Part shown: positions 55,825 to 64,000 of the stretch, in pieces
How the letters are laid out: each line of letters begins with the position of its first letter
How positions within the stretch are numbered: position 1 is the stretch's first letter
Source of the DNA: Humulus lupulus
Taxonomy: Eukaryota; Streptophyta; Magnoliopsida; Rosales; Cannabaceae
Direction of reading: 5' to 3'
Assembly (NCBI RefSeq): GCF_963169125.1
Contig: NC_084802.1
Location: 111,852,903-111,916,902, forward strand
Length of the DNA stretch: 64,000 nt
The notes under the pieces: generated by a model
Databases searched by the model: none
Told to the model about the DNA's origin: nothing
The model's input: only the letters and a program-made list of their open reading frames with translations
Translations under genes and position numbers: made by a program

Positions 55825-57811
55825 TCAAGCACTGGGGGTGGCAGCGGCATCCACGACCGGGGTCTCGGAGACAGCAGTTTCAACTGGGGCTGGCGGATTC
55901 AGTTCATTGGAAGATGGAACGTCATCAATGGCAAGTTCAGAGGTCCCCGCCTCTTCGGGATCTTCTGCCTCAGGGACTCCAGCAGGCTCGTCGATGTTAT
56001 AAGTCTGGACGTACACCTCTGGGCTTTGATCCCACGCCTGTATCTTTTCCCTCATGGCGGCGGCGTCCTCTCCCAGGTAGCCTACTACCTCCGGGTTTAT
56101 TTTCCAAAGTTGGTGCATGAGGACCACGTGGGATAGATTAATCGTTCTATTCAGCACCACCTCGGCATTTTCCTTCTCCTTCAAGCGCTCCGCCTCAGAG
56201 GTCGCCAGCTTTGCTTCCGCGACAGCCAATTGAGCCCTCAGTTTTTCCAGCTCGGCCTTGGATGCATCGCGCTCTCCCTTAAGGGAATCAATCTCCTTGC
56301 GCTGCACCCTATTTTGATCCAGCAAGGATTGCTTCTCGGTCAAATGCCCCCTGACAGTAAATTGCAAGGCTCCAATCTGTTTATCCTTCTTAGCAAGCCC
56401 TAACTCCAGCATAGACGCGAGATCCTTGCTCCTCTTGTGATCTTGCTCCTCCTCGTGCAGCTTATTCTGAAGAATGGCGTATTCCTCGTTCTGCTTAAGG
56501 AGGAGATCGTTTTTCGATTGCAAGCGGGCATCCAGGGTGTCCTTCTCCCCCCTGGCCTGGGATAGCTCTTCCTGGAGCTTGGAGTTCTGGGCCTTCAAGT
56601 CATCCGACCGCTGCTTGAACTCATTCTCCGCGCTAGCCCGGTACTCTCGATATTTGGCAAGATATTTCTTATCCGCCTCTTCCTCGGCTGTGCGCCGGGC
56701 CTGGCTAATCTTCTCCATAGCCTCCCCCTTCATGCCCTCGACCTGTTGTGTCAGTTTCTGCTTCTCCACCTCCAAGGCCTGGCGACCCGCCTGGCTCTCC
56801 TCCAGCTGAACCAGAACTGCACCCACCTCCCGGAACGAGCGTTCCGCGATAAGAGAGGCCTGCAAGGAAAAACAGCAGAATAAGTTAAGCAGAACCAAAC
56901 GTACTAAGACCAACGACCCCAGAACACAGTAACTGATAGCTCACCCCAATAAGTTGCTGCTTTACGGCATGTGTCAGGAACAGCGGGTCCTTACTGCTAC
57001 TGATGGCCCATTTCTCAGAATTGAGCTCGCACAAGCTCAAGGCCATGTCTTCCATCATCTCCGCCCCGAACGGCGCCAAAGCACGCCCGAGTCTAGGCAC
57101 CAGCCTCTTCTCCAAGGCTGGGCCATCCAGAACCGCTCCAGCCGGGTGAAGGGATCTCACCCCTTCTGCCAGCTCAGCTCTCTTCACGGCAGACAGGTTG
57201 TCTGCCCTTCCTTGAGTAACAGCCTTCTCGGCCTCCAACCGCCTCTTCAAAAAATTATCAGCCCGTCTTACACCCTCCAGGAGGGCAGCGGAGAAACGGG
57301 TTGGTTTCTGAGGGAATTGGAACTTCAGGCCAGGCTGAGGAAGGCTTGTTTGTTGAGAAAGTGGAAGAGAAGGAGAAGAAGGAGACCCCGGAAGGGTGGA
57401 CTCCCTTTGGACTGGAGGAGGAGGTAAACGGGGTATTAGGGACGGTAGGGAAGACACTACCGCCCCGGTTTGTTGTTGTTGCTGGTGTTGCTATTGTTTT
57501 TGCTGCTGCGGTGGCGGAGGTGATTGCCTTTGTTGTTGCTGCTGATTTTGCTGTTGTTTTTGCTGCTGCTGCGACGGTGGTGGTTGCCTTTGTTGTTGCT
57601 GTTGTTGTTGTTGTTGTGGTTGCTGCTGGGTGACAGTAGTCTGGCGAGGACTGCGCGCAGCCCGGAGGTCTCCATCACCTCCGGGAGAAGAATGTCTGAG
57701 GCGTTTCTTCTTGTCGCCCTCAGCCTCTCCTCCGGGGCGCTTGCTCGTCCTGGTCGTCTTCGCGGGGAACATAAGCCCTTCCCCGTCGCTGCTACTACTC
57801 GAGGCCGCCAT
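55825..57811 (-). pseudogene. R13 antisense gene: polyglutamine and coiled-coil protein with one intron
   Basis: It runs opposite to pol. A plausible ATG is at 57811 (MAASSSSSDGEGLMF). A basic segment is followed by a Gln/Pro-rich stretch from CAG/CAA repeats (about 57490-57635), one TAG in that stretch (57491-57493, former Gln) and the frame SSLPSLIPRLPPPPV onward to 56945. A GTGAGC donor (56944) and TTGCAG acceptor (56860) bound an 85-bp phase-0 intron. The second exon (56859-55825) is a long coiled coil (about 200 residues, for example KEIDSLKGERDASKAELEKL), then the motif LWKINPEVVGYLGEDA and an acidic, Pro-rich tail. The 5' end was lost when the 3' LTR was truncated. Antisense ORFs are known in Tat elements; the function is unknown. 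Confidence 0.75.
56860..56944 (-). other. Predicted 85-bp intron of the R13 antisense gene
   Basis: Minus strand: ...QQLIG, donor GTGAGC, C/T-rich tail TTTTTCCTTGCAG, then ASLIAERSF in the same frame. The intron contains an in-frame stop, so it must be removed for the two coding parts to join. Confidence 0.7.
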
Positions 57812-57932
57812 GGTCTCGGAAGGCCCCTTGGCAGGAGACCTCTCCACCGCCGGAGACACTTGCGCCTCGCCACCTGTCTTCTTGGATGTGGCAGCTTTAC
57901 CTCCCCTACCAGCTCTGGCTTTTCGTCCTTTC

Positions 57933-58455
57933 CACATCCCAGCACGCCTAAAAGTACCATTTCGCCTACTGTTCCGCTGACAGCCTGGAAAAGACAGCTG
58001 CCTTTGTGCATTCCCCATACTTTCATGTAAATATACCCACATAGAGCCTGGTAGCCAGGCGACTACGGTAATTGTATCCCCTATTTATGGCTGGTGTAAT
58101 TAAGGCTCAGGGGGGCAGAGTGAAACCCTAATCCAAAACCCTAGCTATAAAGACCTCCTCATTTTACGATAGGAGGGGGTCAAGAAATGAGGGAGGAGGA
58201 ACTCTGCCAAAAATCTCTCTAGCTTCATCTTCTTCAAGAGAACCCGAGAGAAACATTGTGAGTTTGTGAGGGTCTTATACACCAGCCATTTCACTGTAAT
58301 TCACTACAAGTATAATAACATCGACTCGTGGACTAGGGCTCGTTAACGCCTGAACCACGTAAAAAACTGTTTGTTTATTTATAAAATCTGCACTTCTACA
58401 GTTCTTATCTTTTTATTATTTTGTTTGTATTCGTTTCCGAAAAACTCGGTAAACA
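57933..58455 (+). repeat. R13 3' LTR, missing its first 365 bp
   Basis: Matches 47553-48074 with few differences. It begins abruptly at CACATCCC, directly joined to antisense-gene sequence; the polypurine tract and LTR start are gone. It ends AAACA, followed by ATAGG. A minus-strand frame that runs from this LTR into the antisense exon is a chance fusion made by the deletion. Confidence 0.9.
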
Positions 58456-58460
58456 ATAGG

Positions 58461-60062
58461 GAAGCCAGGGAGTGCTACAACGCCTCAGTTACAAAGGCGG
58501 AGAAGGGAACATCGAAGAGCACTCCCCCAGATAGGTCGCAGATGGCAATTGATACACAAGCCCAATCCAGTGATGGAGTCACTAAATAGGGTGTTGCCCA
58601 AAGTGAGGATAGGGATTTAGATCCTCGCTTTGGGGATTTTGAGGAAAATGTTGGACCCGTCGAGGACCTAGAAGAGGTCCAACTTGACGAAAAAAACTTG
58701 ACCAGAGTTGTGAAGGTCGGGAAAAACTTAGAAGCAACCACGAAGCATGCACTGGTTGAATTTTTGCGAAAGAACCAGGAAGTTTTTGCCTGGTCACACA
58801 AAGACATGGCTGGGATAGATCCTGCAGTTATCAGCCATGTCCTGAACGTAGACAAGAGTTTTCCATCCCTGCAACAAAAAAGAAGGCTGCTCGATAAGGA
58901 TAGATCGAAAGCCTTAAAAGAAGAAGTTGAAAGATTAAAGGAGAATGGGTTCATCAGGGTAGCTTTTTATCCGTCGTGGGTCTATAATCCAGTACTGGTT
59001 CCCAAGCCTAATGGCAAATGGCGAACCTGTGTGGATTTCACAAACCTCAATAAAGCCTGCCCAAAGGATTGCTTCCCACTCCCAAGGATCGACCAGCTGG
59101 TCGATGCAACTGCAGGATATGAGATTCTCTCCTTCATGGATGCGTACTCAGGATATAATTAGATTAGTATGCATCCCCCTGACGAGGATCACACCAGCTT
59201 TCGGACCGATACAGGGTTATACTGTTATAAAGTAATGCCCTTCGGACTGAAAAACATAGGTGCGACTTACCAGCGATTCGTTAACCACATGTTCAAGGAA
59301 TTGATAGGAGTAAACATGGAGGTGTACGTAGACGACATGCTGGTAAAGTCGAAAAAAGCAGAAGGACATGTGAAGGATTTACAGGAGTGTTTCAACGTTC
59401 TGAACAAGTACCAAATGAAATTAAATCCTCTCAAATGTTCCTTCGGAGTCGGATCAGGGAAATTCATTGTCAATTCAAGAGGAATCGAGGCCAACCCTGA
59501 CAAGATAAGAGCCCTGATCGACATGAAATTGCCAGGAAAGATCAAGGATGTGCAAAGTTTAACTGGAAGAATTGCTGCCCTAAGTAGATTCATTTCCAAG
59601 TCGATGGACAAATGCGTCCCTTTCTTCAATCTACTTAGAGGCAACAAAAAATTCGAATGGACCAGAGACTGCGAGCAGGCTTTCCAGGCCTTAAAGGCCC
59701 ATATGGCACAGCCTCCTATTTTATCAAAGCCTATCGAAGGAGAAACTTTGTTCATCTACCTGGCGATCACCGAAGTTGCTGCTAGTGTGGTACTGGTACG
59801 AGAAGAAGAAGGCATACAAATGGCGGTTTACTATGTAAGTAAGAGTCTAATCGGAGCAGAGTTGAGGTATCCTCCAATAGAGAGGTTAGCCTATTGCTTA
59901 ATCTTGGATTCAAGGAAGGTACGTCCTTACTTCCAAGCCCATCCCATTACAATCTTAACTGACCAGCCCCTTCAGCAAGTCCTGCAAAAACCAGAGGCGA
60001 CTAGGCGCTTATTAAAATGGGCACTCAAACTCGGGCAGTTCGATATTACATATTCACCGTGA
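58461..60062 (+). pseudogene. R12 pol: PR-RT linker, reverse transcriptase and first RNase H, three stops
   Basis: Starts in the EARECYNAS block right after R13. Stops are TAG at 58587-58589, TAG at 59161-59163 (in GYN*ISMH, former Gln) and TGA at 60061-60063 (former Arg). RT blocks: PVLVPKPNGKWRTCVDF, PKDCFPLPRIDQLVDA, SFMDAYSGYN, PFGLKNIGATYQRFVN and VYVDDMLVKSK. Compared with R13, three residues (LGF) are missing in SGKFIVNSRG, an in-frame deletion. The first RNase H (FIYLAITEVAASVVLVREE) lacks the catalytic Asp. The catalytic RT aspartates are intact. Confidence 0.9.
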
Positions 60063-60063
60063 G

Positions 60064-60953
60064 CAGCAGTAAAAGGACAAGTCTTGGCTGATCTTATTGC
60101 CGAGTTCACTGAGCTCCCAAACAACGAGCAGTGCGAAGAGTCTAGAACGCCTGGGCCCCAAGATGAAGCTCCCTCGTGGAAGTTATTCACAGATGGATCA
60201 TCCAACAAATCTCACACGGGAGCAGGAGTGATATTGATAACGCCAGATGGGCATCGATTTCACTGTGCTATTAGGTTCGACTTCACTGCGTCAAATAATG
60301 AAGTCGAATATGAAGCACTCCTCGCTGGGTTAAGATTGGCAAAAGACAAGAGTATAAAGGTGCTGGACATTTACAGTGATTCACAGCTGGTAGTGAATCA
60401 GGTCCTAGGGGAATATCAAGCACGAGGCCTCAAAATGGTGGCCTACTTAAATAAAACTAAAGATCTGTTAGCTCAGTTTGAGAAGTATACCCTCCAGCAA
60501 ATACCTCGGGATCAAAATTCGAACGCAGATGCCTTAGCCAAACTCGCAAGCGCGAAAGACGCTAACACTTTGAATATTGTGCCAGTAGAAAGATTGTGCG
60601 AGCTGAGCATACGAGCAGATGAAACTAATATGGAAATCCGAATGGAAGATACATGGATGGCACCGTACTTGGAGTATCTCGCAAATGGTGTACTACCAGC
60701 AGATAGAAATAAAGCCAGAACCCTCCAAAGGCAGGCTGCTAGGTATATACTGGTTGATGGTGTTCTTTACCGAAGAAGATATCCCATGCCACTGCTCAGA
60801 TGTATTACACTGGAAAAGGCTAAAGAGTTGATGAAGGAAGTACATGAAGGTTTCTGTGGGGACCACGCTGGGGGGCAGAGCTTGTCAAAGAAGATTCTGA
60901 GGCATGGCTATTTCTGGTCAACTATGAACGAAGATTCAATGGAGTTTGTGTGA
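60064..60953 (+). pseudogene. R12 pol: second RNase H and integrase zinc-binding start
   Basis: An open stretch between two TGA stops. The second RNase H keeps all four acidic residues: FTDGSSN, NNEVEYEAL, YSDSQLVVN and NADALAKLA. Then comes the linker and the zinc module's His half, VHEGFCGDHAGGQSLSKKIL. The TGA at 60951-60953 (former Arg codon) falls between its His and Cys halves; RCDKCQRF follows in frame. Confidence 0.9.
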
Positions 60954-61889
60954 AGATGCGATAAGTGTCAGAGATTTTCCAAGATCCCACGCGCAGCTCC
61001 CAATGAGTTAAAGCAGATGCAGAGTCCTTGGCCTTTTGCAGTATGGGGGATAGATTTGATTGGATCGCTGCCAATGGGAAAGGGTGGAGTGAAATACGCA
61101 GTCGTAGCAGTTGACTACTTCACCAAATGGACCGAAGCTGAGCTGTTCGATACCATAACGACCAAGAAAGTTCTTGACTTCGTCATCAAAAACATTATTT
61201 GCCGATATGATTTGCCTCGAAAAATTGTCTAAGACAACGGCACCCAGTTTGACAGTGACTTATTCACAGACTTCTGCGAGAGACATGGAATCGTCAAAAG
61301 CTTTTCTTCAGTTGCACATCCACAAGCAAATGGGCAGGTCGAAGCAGTGAACAAAACACTTAAGGACACCCTGAAGAAAAGACTTCAAGATGCAAAAGGA
61401 GCATGGCCAGAACAGTTGCCTGAAGTACTATGGTCGTATAGAACATCTCACCGAGCAGCGACAGGTCATACCCCGTTTTCCTTAGCATACGGGTATGAGG
61501 CTATGTTGCCCGTCGAGTTAGATCCGCCCTCCCATCGACGAATTACATACGACCAGGACCAGAATAGCCAACTGATGATGGAGTCCTTAGACTCACTTGA
61601 AGAGAAACGGGAAAGAGCCCAACTCCGAGTAGCTGCGTACCAGCAAAAGGTCGCCCGGTATTTTAACTCAAAAGTGAAAGAAAGAGAATTCAATGTCGGA
61701 GACCTAGTACTACGACGAGTTTTCTTAAACACTCGCGACCCAACTTCTGGAGTGCTCAGACCAAACTGGGAAGGACCTTACCAGATTGAGAAAGTCCTTC
61801 ATCCAGGCACTTACAAGCTTGCACACTTAAATGGAGATCTCGTTCCACGCTATTGGAACAGAGAACACCTGCGAAAGTATTATAAATAG
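60954..61889 (+). pseudogene. R12 pol: integrase core and C-terminus, one stop and one break
   Basis: Plus strand: RCDKCQRFSK (both Cys present), WPFAVWGIDLIGSLP (first Asp), a TAA stop (61230-61232) just before DNGTQFDSD (second Asp), and NGQVEAVNKTL with the catalytic Glu. The C-terminus (FNSKVKEREFNVGDLVLRRV, then HLRKYYK and TAG at 61887-61889) matches R13's in order and length. Integrase would insert the cDNA copy into the genome; here it is dead. Confidence 0.9.
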
Positions 61890-62580
61890 ACAGTCCTTTT
61901 TAAAGGACTGGCTTGTATTAATTTTTACTTTTTACAAGTTTCGAAAAAGGGTTAGCCACGTTGTATGGCTAATCGCTTATAAGTGTAAGATCATTTTAAG
62001 ATCACTCGTAAAGACATGTTTATTCCATTTTTAATACGAGATTATAAGGGACTGTGCGCAGCAAGTCATTCTTGCCAACCTTTGTAAATTTATTTTTACA
62101 AGTATTTGTTCATTACGTGTGTTGTTTTGCTGTATTTTAAGTGTTAATTTTCCTACCGAGCAGTAATGTTCGTACAGGTCGTGGTCAAGGCAAGTGACCA
62201 AGGACCTAAAGCTCCTCGATCACTTGGGGGGCATATAAGGTACATCGATAGCAAAGCATACCAAAAGGTATGTAAACACATGAACAAAATGAGTGAAAGC
62301 AGGCTACGGTACTTTTGAGTATTTTTCAAAATTTATATTTTGTTAAATCAAGCCAAAGTACTATGCTAAGTTCGGTCATGCGAACAGAAGTTATAATAGA
62401 CAGAAATATTATAATATCAAAAGGCATTCTTTTACACCGCGAGCAGTACTGCTTGGATGTAATTGTTTTAAGTAAAAGGAAAGTTTGCTGCCCACGCAGC
62501 AAATTTAAAAATAAAAATTTAGTCTTTACATCACGACCCGTGGGTCGTGTAATTAAAGAAAAGAAAAAGAATAAAAAAGT
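61890..62580 (+). other. R12: 3' spacer with G-run element and two hairpins
   Basis: No gene. CACTTGGGGGGCATAT at 62220-62235. TTTGCTGC-CCAC-GCAGCAAA (62484-62503) and CACGACCC-GT-GGGTCGTG (62532-62549) are perfect inverted repeats just before the antisense gene's stop (62581-62583, minus), in the gap between two convergent genes. Confidence 0.65.
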
Positions 62581-63723
62581 TTAAGGAGCATTAGGAGCAG
62601 GAGGGTCTTGCTCAGCATTATGGTTAGCCGCATCCTCGACAACTCCTCCTTCCTCCGCGCCAGCAGCTGGCTGGATTCTTGGGGAAGCAGGAACCCTTGC
62701 TCTTTCTTCTTCTACAGCCAGTCGAGCAGTGTAGCGGGCTAACTCAGTGTTCCTGGCATCCTTTGGAAGGTAGTTAAAGTTGGCACTCCGGTTGTGTTTC
62801 CAAAATTCATAGAAACACCAAAGTGTCGCATTCTTGTACCTCTCCAGATCTTTAGCATTGGTGAGCTTCAGCTGCTTCACCTGGCTCTCAAGAACAGCTA
62901 TGGTTTTGTCCTTAGCAAGGTGCTCCTCCTTAAGTCTCTTGACTTCACGATACTGGACTCGACTGGACTCTTGATAATCGTCCCTCTGCTTCTTCAAAGC
63001 TGCCTGAGAAGCTTCATTCTCCGCCAATTTCGCCACCAAAGCATCCTTCTGCTGGGAGACCACCTCCAACTCCCCAGCATGCCTGGCTTCTGCAGCCTAA
63101 AGTTCCTCGATGGCTTTCGCCTAAAACCCCTTGACGGCCTTTGCTCGAGCCTGCTCGATGCTAGCACTAGCACGAGTATGAGCGGCAGTTATAGTCAGCA
63201 TTGCCTGCAGCCAAGGAATAAAGGTTAGACTATATTACAAGAAGGAAAAATAAAGGCCAAAAGAAAGAATACTTACATTGGCCACTTCGTTGAGAGCCAT
63301 GTTAAGGATCTGATCGACCCCTATACTCTCAGCTTCAGCCATTGCCTCCCTGCAATGGTCATGCCTCAGGATATGAGCAAGGCAATCCTTAGCTGATCGC
63401 AGGGAGCGGTTCGAGAGTTTGGTCCCAAGAAGTTCTACTTGCGGGGTCTGTTCCCTTCGGGCCGCAGGCGGGGGGTTGGCAGCAGGGGCAGTCTCCTTTT
63501 CAACAGGAGCAGAAGGATGGGCAGAATGTTGTCCAGTAGACCCGTCCTTGGAAGGATCAGCTGTTCGACCCTTCTTGGCCGAGGGTGCTTGGCTTGATTC
63601 GCCATCATGCCTCCTAGCTGATTTTCTTCGAACCAGGGGGACCTCTTCTTCCTCCTGGGTCTGGTACAGATCGAAACGTTGGGAGAAGCCATCTCTACAG
63701 ATAAAGAAGAACATGCAGGCAGT
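62581..63723 (-). pseudogene. R12 antisense gene: coiled-coil protein with intron, two stops
   Basis: Minus strand. The first exon seen here ends at 63277; it carries acidic/Ser-rich sequence (QTQEEEEVPLVRRKSARR), then a Pro/Ala-rich segment and AKDCLAHILRHDHCREAMAE. A 72-bp phase-0 intron (63205-63276, GTAAGT...CTGCAG) follows. The last exon (63204-62581) has two TAG stops (former Gln, near 63120 and 63100), a coiled coil (REVKRLKEEHLAKDKTIAVL), the motif FWKHNRSANFNYLPKDA, and an acidic tail. Upstream, a C/T-rich tract ending TCTGTAG (about 63715) looks like another acceptor. Same layout as in R13. Function unknown. Confidence 0.72.
63205..63276 (-). other. Predicted 72-bp intron of the R12 antisense gene
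   Basis: Donor GTAAGT follows NEVAN; acceptor TTCCTTGGCTGCAG precedes AMLTITAAH, in phase 0. It lies just before the coiled-coil exon, as in R13. Confidence 0.72.
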
Positions 63724-64000
63724 AAGACAAAAGTAGATAAAAAATCATGGAAAATCAGAAAAGAGGTCACAAAGTTTAATACCCGAGCTACAACTACTGG
63801 TCGCTATACTACTGACTCTATTAGTCATACACTCACTATCTGGCACGAAGAAGTCTGGCCCTAGATTTGGAGTTTACGCAAAATTGTTGTCCCCGTCAAA
63901 CAAGTGACAGGGAATTGGCAAGCTATTTAAAAGCAAAATAACAATACCGTTTTCATCTGAAGACTCATCCAGGTCTATGACAGACTCTGTTGCCTTTTGT
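63724..64000 (-). other. R12 antisense gene: upstream intron and part of another exon
   Basis: From the right edge the minus strand reads KATESVIDLDESSDEN (about 63950-63998), then a GTATTG donor-like site. The sequence down to the acceptor near 63715 is T-rich with stops, as expected of an intron. The exon continues beyond the window. Confidence 0.5.

Larger units (their letters stand above)
47188..58455 (+). mobile_element. R13: Tat-type Ty3/gypsy retrotransposon nested in R12 (11,268 bp)
   Basis: A 5' LTR of 887 bp (47188-48074) and a 5'-truncated 3' LTR (57933-58455), target duplication ATAGG (47183-47187 and 58456-58460), TGTTATCC...AAACA ends, primer site, gag, one long pol frame, a CACTTGGGGGG element, a 69-bp array and an antisense gene. 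Over the shared 522 bp of LTR there are about five clear substitutions plus one small cluster with a 1-bp indel, so it is a young insertion. Confidence 0.92.
43730..64000 (+). mobile_element. R12: Tat-type Ty3/gypsy retrotransposon, interrupted by R13, runs off right edge
   Basis: 5' LTR (43730-44342), primer site, gag, protease, then the R13 insertion (47188-58455), then RT, two RNase H domains and integrase to 61889, a CACTTGGGGGG element, and an antisense gene from 62581 rightward. The 3' LTR is outside the window. There are about eight in-frame stops and one clear frameshift, so it cannot move by itself. Confidence 0.9.

Noticed and set aside
57301..57633. Plus-strand open frame rich in Val and Ala (about 110 codons)
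   Set aside because: It is the complement of the polyglutamine CAG/CAA repeat of the antisense gene; low complexity, no domain.
57457..58042. Antisense gene starting inside the R13 3' LTR (MWVYLHESMG)
   Set aside because: The same LTR frame exists in the 5' LTR with a different continuation; the join results from the 3' LTR truncation.
1..64000. Host protein-coding gene, tRNA, rRNA, CRISPR or bacterial feature
   Set aside because: Nothing matched; tRNA-like signals are primer sites only, and direct repeats are LTRs or minisatellites.

Overview
The window is repeat-dense nuclear DNA of a flowering plant, probably a eudicot. It holds no tRNA, rRNA, CRISPR array or recognisable host gene. Nearly everything is LTR retrotransposons inserted into one another: Ty3/gypsy of the Tat, chromovirus and Athila kinds, plus two Ty1/copia pieces. 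The evidence is plant-type gag, PR, RT, RNase H and INT protein motifs, initiator-tRNA-Met primer sites, TG...CA LTR ends and 5-bp target-site duplications (TSDs). The species cannot be fixed from the sequence alone. I label elements R1-R13.

Layout. R1 (minus, Tat type) runs off the left edge, with its 5' LTR at 5019-5583. A GC-rich minisatellite follows (about 5.8-6.35 kb), then an Athila-like protease remnant, R2 (6.5-7.57 kb). R3 is an unclassified LTR-like repeat in two direct copies (7638-7752 plus 10706-11498, and 11499-12097). Its first copy is split by R4, a broken minus-strand chromovirus (7753-10705). R5 (minus, Tat type, about 12.1-20.4 kb) is strongly decayed. R6 (copia 3' end, 20.4-21.29 kb) and R7 (copia integrase piece, 22.0-22.56 kb) follow.

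R8 is a lone minus-strand chromovirus LTR (22565-39182) cut into three parts by R9 and R10. R9 (22934-31989, TSD TTGTT, two 2253-bp LTRs) and R10 (32987-38053, TSD CGGCG, two 1174-bp LTRs) are structurally complete, but neither has a usable coding region. R11 is a minus-strand chromovirus 3' LTR with the last codons of its integrase (39183-42450).

R12 (plus, Tat type) starts with its LTR at 43730 and runs off the right edge. R13 (plus, Tat type, 47188-58455, TSD ATAGG) sits inside R12's gag-pol frame, between its protease and reverse transcriptase. R13 is the best-preserved coding element: one 1,266-codon pol frame with intact RT, second RNase H and DD35E integrase motifs.

How the parts work together. 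In the Tat elements, gag-pol encodes particle protein, protease, reverse transcriptase, a first RNase H lacking its first catalytic Asp, a second complete RNase H, and integrase. Downstream of pol, R5, R12 and R13 each carry an antisense, apparently spliced gene for a coiled-coil protein with a shared C-terminal motif. Between pol and that gene is a conserved CACYTGGGGGG element. This antisense gene is the most interesting coding feature here. R9 and R10 look like parasites moved by proteins made elsewhere.
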